Origin: Pseudomonas sp. 102515
Lineage (GTDB): Bacteria; Pseudomonadota; Gammaproteobacteria; Pseudomonadales; Pseudomonadaceae
DNA length: 64,000 nucleotides
Direction of reading: 5' to 3'
NCBI RefSeq assembly: GCF_031085165.1
Contig: NZ_JAVHTY010000001.1
Span: 992,001 to 1,056,000 of the forward strand
Position numbers and translations under genes: made by a program. Within the stretch, counting starts at the first letter, position 1. Each line of letters begins with the position of its first letter. A model generated the notes under the pieces. The model was not told the DNA's origin. It saw only the letters and a program-made list of their open reading frames with translations, and ran no database searches. Positions 55,176 to 63,618 of the stretch are shown here, in pieces.

Positions 55176-56225
55176 CTAATCCCTGAATCCGGTGGACTGC
55201 GCAGCCATGGCTACCTCATCGGTCCCAGCATGGTATCGAAGGGCCAGGCAAAGCAAGGGCCCATAGGCAAGCAAGAGACCCAGTATGGCACTTAAAAGCC
55301 CCAGCCCCACCAGCAAAGCGATAGGCAGCAACCAGAACAGGTTGATGGCGAGTACCGCCAGGGTCACCGGGCGATGCGCGCCATGCTGGCGGGAGGCCCA
55401 CTGGTAGGCATGGGTGCGATGGGCCTCGTAGGGTTTCTTGCCCCGACTCAGCCGCCGCAACAGGGTCCAGGTCGCATCGACCACGAAGACACCGAGCAGG
55501 ATCAGCCAGGCCCAGAACAGCGACAACTCGATCAGCGCCGCCTGCAAGGACAGCATGCCGAGGATCAAGCCGAGAAAGCCACTGCCCACATCGCCCATGA
55601 AGATGCGCGCCGGCGGAAAATTCCAGCACAGGAAGCCAGCCACGGCTGCGGCCAGCAGCAGGGGCGCACCCAGCAAGGCGCCATGGCCGGTCACGGCATA
55701 GATCAGCGCCATGCCCAGACAGACGGCGAGCGCTTCGCCGCCGGCGATGCCGTCGATGCCGTCCATGAAGTTGTAGAGGTTGAGCAGCCAGACCAGATAG
55801 AGGACGCCAAGGGTCGTCACCAGCCAGCCGGGTAGCTCCAGAACAGCGGACAACTGTGCAGGGAGCGCGCCATAGCCGCCCAGCCACAGCAGCGCAGCGA
55901 TGGCGGCTAGGAAATGACCGAGCAGGCGCCAGCCGGCGCCCACGTGCCGATGATCGTCGACGAAGCCGAGCACCGCCACCAGCAGCCCCGCCCCTACCAG
56001 GACGCTGCAGGAACCCGGATCAAGCTGCCCCAGTAGCCGCAGCACCACACAGCCGAGCACGAACACCACGACGAGCGCCAGGCCGCCGCCACGGGGCGTC
56101 GCCACCTGGTGCGAACTGCGCGCGTTGGGTTCGTCGAGCAGGCCTCCGGACAGGGCATAGCGGCGCAGCGCCGCCGTGCCGAGCCAGCTGCAGCCGCCGG
56201 CCAGGAGCAACAGGAGCAGCATCAT
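55176..56225 (-). CDS. wbpL: WbpL/WecA-like sugar-phosphate transferase
   Basis: A 349-residue protein with about ten membrane segments, of the polyprenyl-phosphate sugar-1-phosphate transferase family that starts O-antigen assembly on undecaprenyl phosphate. Motifs: DEPNARSSHQVATPRGGGLA, NFMDGIDGIAGGE, and MGDVGSGFLGLILGM. The second residue is also Met (56222); both lie in the overlap with the upstream epimerase stop. Confidence 0.9.
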   Translation of the reverse strand: MMLLLLLLAGGCSWLGTAALRRYALSGGLLDEPNARSSHQVATPRGGGLALVVVFVLGCVVLRLLGQLDPGSCSVLVGAGLLVAVLGFVDDHRHVGAGWRLLGHFLAAIAALLWLGGYGALPAQLSAVLELPGWLVTTLGVLYLVWLLNLYNFMDGIDGIAGGEALAVCLGMALIYAVTGHGALLGAPLLLAAAVAGFLCWNFPPARIFMGDVGSGFLGLILGMLSLQAALIELSLFWAWLILLGVFVVDATWTLLRRLSRGKKPYEAHRTHAYQWASRQHGAHRPVTLAVLAINLFWLLPIALLVGLGLLSAILGLLLAYGPLLCLALRYHAGTDEVAMAAQSTGFRD

Positions 56226-57196
56226 TTCCGACCCTCCGCACCGGCTCGTTGCGCACCTAGCGCACGCAAGGCGGCTCGTGCCGACAGCGGGGGCTGCCAG
56301 CCCAGCAAGGTCTTGGTGGGCTGGATGTCGACCTGCAGCGACCCACAGAGACGTTGCGCCACCTCGCCCCGCCCCAGCAATCTGGCGCCCCATTCGAGCC
56401 AGGCGGACGGAACGGCGATCAGCCGGGGTTTCTGACCCAGGCCTTCGGCCAGCAATTCGAGCAGCTCGGCGGTGGAAAGATCTTCATCGTCGCTGACCAG
56501 CAGGATGGCACCGGCCGCCTTGGGCGCCGCGATGCACAGGATCAACAGATCGAGCAGATTCTCCAGCGCGAGCAGACTGCGCCTGTTGTGCCGAACGCCC
56601 CCCAGGGGCAGCGGCACGCCCCGCGCCAGGGTATCCAGCAGGCGGGCCACATTGGCCTTTACCCCGGGCCCGTAGATCAGCGGCGGACGAACGATGACCA
56701 CTTCCAATCCGGTCTCGGCCATCAGCGCCAGCAGCTGCTGTTCGGCGGCCGCCTTGGAGCGTGCATAGGCATCGGTGGGTGCCGGAAGATCATCAGCGCG
56801 AAAGGGCTTGCCGGGAAGGGTCCAGTCACCATTGACCTTGATGCTGCTGACAAAGATGAAGCGACGGACGCCTGCAGCCAGGGCATCCCGGGCCAGCTTG
56901 AGGGTTGCCGCCCGATTCACCTCATCGTAGCGAGCCTCGCTGGCTACGCCTGGCTGCTCGCCCAGCTGATGGACCCGGGCGGCGAGATGGATGACGGTAT
57001 CCACCCTCGCCAGAGGCCCGGACCAGTCGGTATCGGCGGACAACTCACGGATCACCGGAATCACCTCGCCCGCGACCGAGGCAGCTGCCGGCTGGCGCTG
57101 CGCGGCGACCACCGGATACCCCTTGGCCTGTAGCTGCCGAACCAGGGCTGCGCCGACGAAGCCCCCCGCCCCTGTCACCAGAATCTTGCGTTCCAT
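56222..57196 (-). CDS. NAD-dependent sugar epimerase, WbpV-like
   Basis: A 324-residue extended short-chain dehydrogenase/epimerase with VTGAGGFVGAALVRQL and the YxxxK site in DAYARSKAAAEQQL. In P. aeruginosa the corresponding WbpV/WbpK enzymes act with WbpL and WbpM in making UDP-N-acetyl-fucosamine or quinovosamine. It shares a 4-bp overlap with the wbpL-like gene. The exact sugar product cannot be told from sequence. Confidence 0.86.
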   Translation of the reverse strand: MERKILVTGAGGFVGAALVRQLQAKGYPVVAAQRQPAAASVAGEVIPVIRELSADTDWSGPLARVDTVIHLAARVHQLGEQPGVASEARYDEVNRAATLKLARDALAAGVRRFIFVSSIKVNGDWTLPGKPFRADDLPAPTDAYARSKAAAEQQLLALMAETGLEVVIVRPPLIYGPGVKANVARLLDTLARGVPLPLGGVRHNRRSLLALENLLDLLILCIAAPKAAGAILLVSDDEDLSTAELLELLAEGLGQKPRLIAVPSAWLEWGARLLGRGEVAQRLCGSLQVDIQPTKTLLGWQPPLSARAALRALGAQRAGAEGRK

Positions 57197-57286
57197 CAAT
57201 GCGTTGCGCCGTGCCAGTCAGCCAGGAAAGGGCACTTATGGTAAGACATTGCCCCGCGAGGGCCTAGCCACGCAAAACGCAGGCAT

Positions 57287-57318
57287 AAAAAAGCCCGCCG
57301 AACCTGGGCTCGGCGGGC
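57287..57318 (-). terminator. Rho-independent terminator after the 73-residue gene
   Basis: Minus-strand arms of 8 bp (57293-57300 and 57311-57318) with a 10-nt loop, then T6 (57292-57287). It separates the small gene from the sugar operon, which therefore likely has its own promoter in 57200-57290 or reads through. Confidence 0.85.
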
Positions 57319-57335
57319 CGAAAAACTTGAGAACC

Positions 57336-57557
57336 TTAGAAGGTCTTGGCAGAAGCCCGGACTTCAACGGCCTGGAAGCGAGCGACCGGCTGGGCCACGT
57401 AGTGGCGCGAGAAGCTCTCGACGCGCTGAGCGGGCTGCAGGAACAGGGCAACCATCCAGCTACCGGCCAGAGCGGCTACAGCCAGGAAGGGATGACCGAG
57501 GTGCATGCTGGTGAAGCAAGCGGCGATACCGATCCAGATGAAAAGATAGTGGCGCAT
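57336..57557 (-). CDS. Small two-helix membrane protein, unknown
   Basis: A 73-residue protein with two hydrophobic stretches (HYLFIWIGIAACFTSMHLGH; FLAVAALAGSWMVALFLQP) and a basic soluble tail. I do not recognise it. It has no DUF1049/LapA likeness I can see, though LapA-type genes often follow ihfB. It is bounded by an AT-rich upstream region and a good terminator, so it is probably a separately expressed unit between ihfB and the sugar operon. Confidence 0.6.
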   Translation of the reverse strand: MRHYLFIWIGIAACFTSMHLGHPFLAVAALAGSWMVALFLQPAQRVESFSRHYVAQPVARFQAVEVRASAKTF

Positions 57558-57589
57558 GACAACTTCCTCACTCGGCGTGGACTACGAGG

Positions 57590-57730
57590 TCACCCAAGAC
57601 CTTATGTGAAGGAAGTCTCATACAAAAATCGGAACCCGTCTACAAAAATATCAAAACGGCTTGACTTTTTTTGTAAACGTCAAAATACCGATATAAATCT
57701 TATGGATAACGCTTTTTTGACGACTCCGGG
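57590..57730. other. AT-rich segment between ihfB and the small membrane gene
   Basis: This stretch stands out from the surrounding high-GC DNA: long A and T runs (AAAAATATCAAAACGG, TTTTTTTG, TTATGGATAACGC) and a TTGAC/GTCAA inverted repeat (57661-57684 area). It lies at the ihfB edge of the O-antigen locus. It may hold the promoter of the 73-residue gene and could be a target of MvaT-type silencers; both are inferences. No gene is evident. Confidence 0.5.
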
Positions 57731-57802
57731 CTAGGCAGGAAAACAAGGAAAATCAAACTCTTGCTGGACGGCCAAGGAAAAGACCGGCAGTGGACGACGG
57801 CT

Positions 57803-58090
57803 TTATGGCTCCAGCTCGTTGACCCTGTCCCGCAGCTCCTTGCCGGGCTTGAAGTGCGGAACGAACTTGCCGTCCAGCAGTACCGACTCGCCGGTCTTGG
57901 GATTGCGTCCCGTACGGGGTGCGCGATAGTGCAGTGAGAAGCTGCCGAAGCCCCGGATCTCGATACGGTCTCCGGTGGAAAGTGCCTGGGCCATCTGCTC
58001 CAGCATGGTCTTGATCGCCAGCTCGACATCCCTGGACGACAACTGCCCCTGATAGGAAACGATGCGCTCGATCAACTCCGACTTGGTCAT
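57803..58090 (-). CDS. ihfB: Integration host factor beta subunit
   Basis: IHF-beta (HimD) pairs with IHF-alpha to bend DNA at specific sites, including sigma54 promoters. The 95-residue product has the HU/IHF arm and signature ([20 protein letters not shown]). An AAGGA site precedes the ATG. It follows rpsA on the same strand, the usual order, and marks the left border of the O-antigen locus in pseudomonads. Confidence 0.97.
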   Translation of the reverse strand: MTKSELIERIVSYQGQLSSRDVELAIKTMLEQMAQALSTGDRIEIRGFGSFSLHYRAPRTGRNPKTGESVLLDGKFVPHFKPGKELRDRVNELEP

Positions 58091-58233
58091 GGATTTTTTC
58101 CTTCGTTATCAAGCGGCTAGATCACCTCCAAGGACTTTTAGCACGCCGGCCGATTTTTGAAAAGTCAAGCGGACGGCTTTGGTCCCTGCAACTTTTTACG
58201 GGTCATGACCACCCTGCCCACTTTTCGCCAGGC

Positions 58234-58259
58234 AAAAAAAAGCGACCCCGGAGGGTCGC
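58234..58259 (-). terminator. Rho-independent terminator of rpsA
   Basis: Minus-strand arms GCGACCC/GGGTCGC (58242-58248, 58253-58259) with a 4-nt loop, followed by T8 (58241-58234). Confidence 0.9.
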
Positions 58260-58278
58260 CTTTCATTCAAGCTCGAAC

Positions 58279-59958
58279 TTAGTTCTGGCTTTCCATCTGC
58301 GCCTTGATCAGGTCGCCGATGGTGGTGGGGCCAGCAGCAGGCTCTTGCTTGCTACGCAGGGAGCTCATGGCTTCCTTCTCATCGTCGACGTCCTTGGACT
58401 TGACGGAGAGGCTGATTACGCGGCTCTTGCGATCGATGCTGATGATCTTGGCTTCGACTTCGTCGCCTTCCTTCAGCACGTTACGGGCGTCTTCGACGCG
58501 GTCACGGCTGATTTCGGACGCCTTCAGGACGCCTTCGATCTCGTTGGCCAGGGTGATGACGGCGCCCTTGGCATCGACTTCCTTGACGGTACCGCGCACG
58601 ATGGTGCCCTTCTCGTTCAGGGAGGCATAGTTGGAGAACGGATCGTCTTCCAGCTGCTTGATGCCCAGGGAGATGCGCTCGCGCTCCGGGTCGACCGACA
58701 GGATCACGGTATCCAGCTCGTCACCCTTCTTGAAGCGACGCACGGCTTCTTCGCCGGTTTCGTTCCAGGAGATGTCGGACAGGTGGACCAGGCCGTCGAT
58801 GCCGCCTTCCAGACCAATGAAGATACCGAAATCGGTGATCGACTTGATGGTGCCGGAGATGCGGTCGCCCTTGTTGAACTGCCCCGAGAACTCTTCCCAC
58901 GGGTTGGCGCGGCACTGCTTGATGCCCAGGGAGATACGACGACGCTCTTCGTCGATATCCAGGACCATGACTTCCACTTCGTCGCCGACCTGAACGACCT
59001 TGGACGGGTGGATGTTCTTGTTGGTCCAATCCATTTCGGACACGTGCACCAGGCCTTCCACGCCCTCTTCCAGCTCGGCGAAGCAGCCGTAGTCGGTGAG
59101 GTTGGTGACGCGCGCCTGAACGCGGGTGCCTTCCGGGTAACGGGCCTTGATGGCGACCCACGGATCTTCGCCCAGCTGCTTCAGACCCAGGGAGACGCGG
59201 TTGCGCTCGCGGTCGAACTTCAGCACCTTGACGTCGATCTCGTCGCCGACGTTGACGATTTCCGACGGATGCTTGATGCGCTTCCAGGCCATGTCGGTGA
59301 TGTGCAGCAGGCCGTCTACGCCGCCCAGGTCGACGAACGCACCGTAGTCGGTGAGGTTCTTGACGATACCCTTGACTTGCTGGCCTTCCTGCAGGGATTC
59401 CAGCAGAGCTTCACGCTCGGCGCTGTTCTCGGCTTCCAGGACGCTACGACGGGAAACGACAACGTTGTTGCGCTTCTGGTCCAGCTTGATGACCTTGAAC
59501 TCGAGTTCCTTGCCTTCCAGGTGAGTGGTGTCACGCACCGGACGGACATCGACCAGGGAGCCCGGCAGGAACGCGCGGATGCCGCTGACGTCGACGGTGA
59601 AACCGCCCTTGACCTTGCCGTTGATGACACCCTTGACCACTTCGTCGGCGCTGAACGCGGCTTCCAGGACCAGCCAGGATTCGGCGCGCTTGGCCTTTTC
59701 GCGAGACACTTTGGTTTCGCCGAAACCGTCTTCGACGGCATCCAGGGCTACGTGGACTTCGTCACCCACGTTGATGGTCAGCTCGCCTTGTTCGTTGTAG
59801 AACTGCTCGAGCGGAACCAGGCCTTCGGATTTCAGGCCGGTATCGACCACAACCCAGTCGCCATCGATCGACACCACGGTGCCGACGATGATGGCGCCCG
59901 GCTGCATGTCGAGGGATTTCAGACTTTCTTCAAAGAGTTCTGCGAAGCTTTCGCTCAT
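58279..59958 (-). CDS. rpsA: 30S ribosomal protein S1
   Basis: S1 binds mRNA leaders and delivers them to the 30S subunit. The 559-residue product has six S1 repeats, for example [60 protein letters not shown] and [20 protein letters not shown]. The ATG at 59958 ([12 protein letters not shown]) lies 7 bp after AGG; a nearer ATG at 59964 abuts that site. It follows cmk, as in most gammaproteobacteria. Confidence 0.97.
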   Translation of the reverse strand: MSESFAELFEESLKSLDMQPGAIIVGTVVSIDGDWVVVDTGLKSEGLVPLEQFYNEQGELTINVGDEVHVALDAVEDGFGETKVSREKAKRAESWLVLEAAFSADEVVKGVINGKVKGGFTVDVSGIRAFLPGSLVDVRPVRDTTHLEGKELEFKVIKLDQKRNNVVVSRRSVLEAENSAEREALLESLQEGQQVKGIVKNLTDYGAFVDLGGVDGLLHITDMAWKRIKHPSEIVNVGDEIDVKVLKFDRERNRVSLGLKQLGEDPWVAIKARYPEGTRVQARVTNLTDYGCFAELEEGVEGLVHVSEMDWTNKNIHPSKVVQVGDEVEVMVLDIDEERRRISLGIKQCRANPWEEFSGQFNKGDRISGTIKSITDFGIFIGLEGGIDGLVHLSDISWNETGEEAVRRFKKGDELDTVILSVDPERERISLGIKQLEDDPFSNYASLNEKGTIVRGTVKEVDAKGAVITLANEIEGVLKASEISRDRVEDARNVLKEGDEVEAKIISIDRKSRVISLSVKSKDVDDEKEAMSSLRSKQEPAAGPTTIGDLIKAQMESQN

Positions 59959-60098
59959 GTTCATACCTGTTGTATGGATACCCGATGTATCCGGCTACCG
60001 CATGACCAGCCCATGCGGGGTGAGTGGTTACCATCCGGCTGCCGGGATGCGACTGGTTCCCGGCAGCTTTCACCGACGACCCGGATGAGTCTCGGCCT

Positions 60099-60785
60099 TC
60101 ATCCCGCCAGGTCGCGTTCGGCGGCCAGGGTCAGGATGCGTTCCAATACCTGTTGTATGGAGAGATGCGTGGAATCCAGCTCGACGGCATCGTCGGCCGG
60201 CTTGAGCGGAGCAACGCTACGCTGACTATCGCGGGCGTCCCGCTCACGGATCTCTTCCAGGAGGGCAGGCAAGCTAACATTTTCGCCCTTCTGCTTCAAC
60301 TGAAGATAACGCCTCTGTGCCCGTTCCTCGGCACCGGCGGTCAGAAAGATCTTCAGCTCGGCGTCCGGAAACACCACGGTGCCCATGTCACGACCATCGG
60401 CGACCAGACCGGGCGCCTCGCGGAACGCCTGCTGGCGCTGCAGCAGGGCATCGCGCACGGCGGGCAGGGTCGCCACCTGGGAGGCGCCGGCGCCGACTTC
60501 CTCGGTACGGATGACGTCGGTGACGTCCTCGCCTTCGAGGATGATGCGCTGGCCGTGCTCGTGCCCGGCAAGGAACTGGACGTCCAGATGGGCCGCCAGC
60601 AACTTGAGCGACTCCTCGTTGGTGTAGTCCACGCCATGGTTGCGGGCAGCGAAGGCCAGCAGCCGGTAGAGCGCGCCGGAATCCAGCAGATTCCAGCCCA
60701 GTTGGCGGGCGACCAGCGCCGCGAGGGTGCCCTTCCCCGAACCGCCGGGGCCATCGAGGGTGATGACGGGTGCGGTACTGCTCAT
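60099..60785 (-). CDS. cmk: Cytidylate kinase
   Basis: Cmk phosphorylates CMP and dCMP. The 228-residue product has the P-loop [20 protein letters not shown] and the NMP-binding residues ([20 protein letters not shown]). Its ATG overlaps the tyrA stop as ATGA. It is normally preceded by a tyrA-aroA fusion in Pseudomonas; here it directly follows tyrA. Confidence 0.97.
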   Translation of the reverse strand: MSSTAPVITLDGPGGSGKGTLAALVARQLGWNLLDSGALYRLLAFAARNHGVDYTNEESLKLLAAHLDVQFLAGHEHGQRIILEGEDVTDVIRTEEVGAGASQVATLPAVRDALLQRQQAFREAPGLVADGRDMGTVVFPDAELKIFLTAGAEERAQRRYLQLKQKGENVSLPALLEEIRERDARDSQRSVAPLKPADDAVELDSTHLSIQQVLERILTLAAERDLAG

Positions 60786-61729
60786 GAGTGCCCCTCCGTA
60801 AGAGATTGATGGACGGCGACCTGAGCGCCGGCCTGGGTACGACTGGCGAGGATGCGCCCGAAATATTCGCGCGCGCCGCGCGCATGGGTCAGCACCTCCA
60901 TGAGGAACTGACCATCGCCGGCCTGGATGGCACCACGCAGCTCGTCGAGATCGGCACGATAGGTGTCCAGGGCCTGCAGCACGGCTTCGCGATTGGCGAT
61001 GAAGATGTCATGCCACATGGTCGGATCGCTGCCGGCGATGCGGGTGAAGTCGCGGAAACCGCCGGCAGCGTAATGGAAGATCTCGCGGTTCTCGCTGCGC
61101 TTGGCCAGGGAATCCACCAGGTTGAAGGCCAGCAGGTGCGGCAGGTGGCTGGTGGCGGCGAGGACTTGGTCGTGATGCTCGACGGTCATGTGCTCGACAT
61201 CGGCCCCTATGGCGCGCCAGAGCCGATCGACCTTGTCCAGATCGGCCGGCAGGGTCTCTTCCAGTGGCGTGAGGATGACCTTGTGCCGGTTGAACAGCGC
61301 CGCGTTGGCTGCGGTGACGCCACTGCGCTCGGAGCCGGCGATGGGATGACCCGGCACGAAGCGCAGCGACTGGCCAGCGAAGGCCTGGCGAGCGGCGCGC
61401 ACCACGTTGCCCTTGGCGCTGCCGACGTCGGTGAGGATGGCGCCCTGCAGCGGCAAGGCCGCGAGATCGGCCAGTACCCGTTCCATGGCCAGGATGGGCA
61501 CGGCGAGCTGGATGACGTCGGCACCCGGGCAGGCGTCGCCGAGGTCGGCGACGCAGCGGTCGACGACGCCCAGCTCGACCGCCAGCCGGCGGGTCTCGGG
61601 ATCGCGATCGACCCCGACCACCTCACGGCAGAGCCCACTGGCACGGGCGCCCTTGGCGAAGGAGCCGCCGATCAGGCCCAGGCCGACCACGACGAGACGT
61701 TCGATCAGAGGGGTGGCCACTTCAGCCAC
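60782..61729 (-). CDS. tyrA: Prephenate dehydrogenase TyrA, not fused to AroA
   Basis: TyrA oxidises prephenate (or arogenate) on the way to tyrosine. The 315-residue protein has the NAD motif [20 protein letters not shown], the catalytic His in [20 protein letters not shown] and the C-terminal helical dimerisation domain ([20 protein letters not shown]). It ends with a short basic tail and then the cmk start. In P. aeruginosa and many relatives the chain continues into an EPSP synthase (AroA) domain; none is present here. It overlaps hisC by 8 bp. Confidence 0.93.
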   Translation of the reverse strand: MAEVATPLIERLVVVGLGLIGGSFAKGARASGLCREVVGVDRDPETRRLAVELGVVDRCVADLGDACPGADVIQLAVPILAMERVLADLAALPLQGAILTDVGSAKGNVVRAARQAFAGQSLRFVPGHPIAGSERSGVTAANAALFNRHKVILTPLEETLPADLDKVDRLWRAIGADVEHMTVEHHDQVLAATSHLPHLLAFNLVDSLAKRSENREIFHYAAGGFRDFTRIAGSDPTMWHDIFIANREAVLQALDTYRADLDELRGAIQAGDGQFLMEVLTHARGAREYFGRILASRTQAGAQVAVHQSLTEGHS

Positions 61730-62834
61730 GCCCCAGAACCTTGCTCAGCGCCGCCAGGAATCGGGCATTTTCCGCTTCGGTGCCGATGGAGACGCGCAGG
61801 AAGGTCGGCATGCCATAGCCGGCGACGGGCCGGACGATGACGCCCTCCTGCAGCAGCCCCTGGTTGATCGGCGCGGCGTCGCGCCCCAGGTCCACGGCGA
61901 TGAAATTGCCACGGGAGGGAATCCACGCCAGGCCGAGATCGCGGAAACCGGCTTCCAGCTGGGCCATGCCGGCGTCGTTGAGGGCCCGGCTGCGGGCCAA
62001 GTAGTCGCTGTCGGCCAGGGCCGCACAGGCCGCGGCCTGGGCCAGGCTGTTGACGTTGAACGGCTGGCGCACCCGATTGAGGACGTCGGCCACGATCGGC
62101 GAGGAGAAGGCATAGCCGACGCGCAGGGCGGCCAGGCCATAGGCCTTGGAAAAGGTCCGCGAGACGATCAGGTTGGGGTACTGGGCCAGGAACGCCAGGC
62201 CATCCGGCAGTTCATCGCCCTCGGCGTATTCGATGTAGGCCTCGTCCAGCACCACCAGGACGTGCTCGGGTACGCGAGCGAGAAAGAGTGCCAGGGCCTC
62301 GCTGTCGAACCAGGTGCCCGTGGGGTTGTTGGGGTTGGCGACAAAGACCACCCGGGTGTCGGCATCGATGGCGGCGAGCATGGCGTCGAGGTCATGACCG
62401 TAGTCCTTGGCCGGGACGCTGCGGCCCTCGGCGCCGATGGCCAGGGTCACCAGCGGATAGACGGCGAAGGCGTGCTCGCTGAACACGGCGTTGTAGCCGG
62501 GCGCCAGGTAGGCCCGGGCGACCAGTTCGAGGATGTCGTTGGAGCCGTTGCCCAGGGTGATGCCATGGGCGGCCACACCGAAACGCTCGCTCAGGGCCTG
62601 CTTGAGATCGAAGCCGCCGCCATCGGGATAGCGGGTCAGCTCGGCCAGCTCGGCGCGAATGGCTTCGAGGGCCTTGGCGCTGGGACCGAGCGGGTTCTCG
62701 TTGCTGGCGAGCTTGACGATGCTGGCCGGCGCCAGGCCCAGTTCGCGGGCCAGTTCATCGACGGGCTTGCCGGGCACGTAGGGCGAGAGTTTCTGTACGC
62801 CGGGAAGGGCTTGTGCCAGGAAATCGCAGCTCAT
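61722..62834 (-). CDS. hisC: Histidinol-phosphate aminotransferase HisC
   Basis: A PLP enzyme of 370 residues (hisC2 type), acting in histidine and possibly aromatic amino acid transamination. The PLP Lys is in SRTFSKAYGLAALRVGY; NPNNPTGTWF and the Arg in TFLRVSIGT are also present. The ATG at 62834 follows GAGG. Proximity to tyrA suggests use in tyrosine/phenylalanine synthesis, as is known for this cluster. Confidence 0.94.
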   Translation of the reverse strand: MSCDFLAQALPGVQKLSPYVPGKPVDELARELGLAPASIVKLASNENPLGPSAKALEAIRAELAELTRYPDGGGFDLKQALSERFGVAAHGITLGNGSNDILELVARAYLAPGYNAVFSEHAFAVYPLVTLAIGAEGRSVPAKDYGHDLDAMLAAIDADTRVVFVANPNNPTGTWFDSEALALFLARVPEHVLVVLDEAYIEYAEGDELPDGLAFLAQYPNLIVSRTFSKAYGLAALRVGYAFSSPIVADVLNRVRQPFNVNSLAQAAACAALADSDYLARSRALNDAGMAQLEAGFRDLGLAWIPSRGNFIAVDLGRDAAPINQGLLQEGVIVRPVAGYGMPTFLRVSIGTEAENARFLAALSKVLGRG

Positions 62835-62947
62835 GGAGACCTCTTCAACTTGCGATGACGACGGCCGGGCCGCCGAAAATGGGCGCCATCTTAAAGCCAA
62901 GGCGGGTCGCGGACCAATCGAAGTTGCGCCTGCGCGACGGAAAGCCC

Positions 62948-63559
62948 CTAGCTGATGGCGCTGTAACGCCCCGGCCGATGGTTGATCGCCAGGGTCAGAT
63001 TGAGGATCACGGCGCCCAGGATCGAGACGAGGATGGCGCCGGGCTCGACGACCCACAGCGCCAGCAGGACGATCAGGCAATCGATGCCCATCTGCACCTT
63101 GCCCGCTCGCCAGCCATAGCGCTGCTGCAGATAGAGCACGGCGATGTTGATGCCGCCGAGGCTGGCCTGGTGCCGGAAGAGAATCAGCAACCCCACGCCC
63201 ATCAGCACGCCGCCAATCACAGCGGCATAGAGGGATTGCAGTGCACTGAAGGCGATGAAGTGCGGGGTCAATTCGGTAAGCAGCGACACCAGGGTCACGG
63301 CCGCCAGGGTCCGCAAGGTAAAGGCCCAGCCCATCCGTCGCACGGCCAGCCAGTAGAACGGCAGGTTGATGAGAAAGAACGCCTGACCGAAGGAGAGTCG
63401 CGTGCCGTACTGGGCAAGAAAGGCCAGGCCCGCGGTACCGCCGGTGAGCAGGCCGGCGTGGCGATAGAGATTGACCGCCAGGGCGATCATCAGGGTCGCA
63501 CTGAGCAAGGCCAGCACGTCTTCGAGCAGATTGTGCCGCTGGGGAGTCACGGAGGTCAT
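62948..63559 (-). CDS. YitT-family membrane protein
   Basis: A 203-residue protein with about five to six membrane helices (LLSATLMIALAVNLYRHAGL; GGTAGLAFLAQYGTRLSFGQ; GVLMGVGLLILFRHQASLGG). It resembles the YitT/DUF161 family but lacks the C-terminal DUF2179 domain of longer members. Function is unknown. It sits between gltX and hisC. The ATG at 63559 follows an ACCTCC-complementary stretch on the minus strand only weakly. Confidence 0.8.
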   Translation of the reverse strand: MTSVTPQRHNLLEDVLALLSATLMIALAVNLYRHAGLLTGGTAGLAFLAQYGTRLSFGQAFFLINLPFYWLAVRRMGWAFTLRTLAAVTLVSLLTELTPHFIAFSALQSLYAAVIGGVLMGVGLLILFRHQASLGGINIAVLYLQQRYGWRAGKVQMGIDCLIVLLALWVVEPGAILVSILGAVILNLTLAINHRPGRYSAIS

Positions 63560-63583
63560 GGGGCCATCCTGGCGCGAGAGGGA

Positions 63584-63609
63584 AGCCGACCCCGAAGACG
63601 GGGTCGGCT
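63584..63609 (-). terminator. Hairpin terminator after gltX
   Basis: Perfect 10-bp arms (63584-63593 and 63600-63609) with a 6-nt loop, 9 bp after the gltX stop. The following sequence (TCCCTCTC on the minus strand) is only weakly T-rich. Confidence 0.7.
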
Positions 63610-63618
63610 GGGAGACTG

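Noticed and set aside
58345-60225. A 626-codon open frame on the plus strand opposite rpsA
   Set aside because: Again an antisense shadow; rpsA on the other strand is unambiguous.
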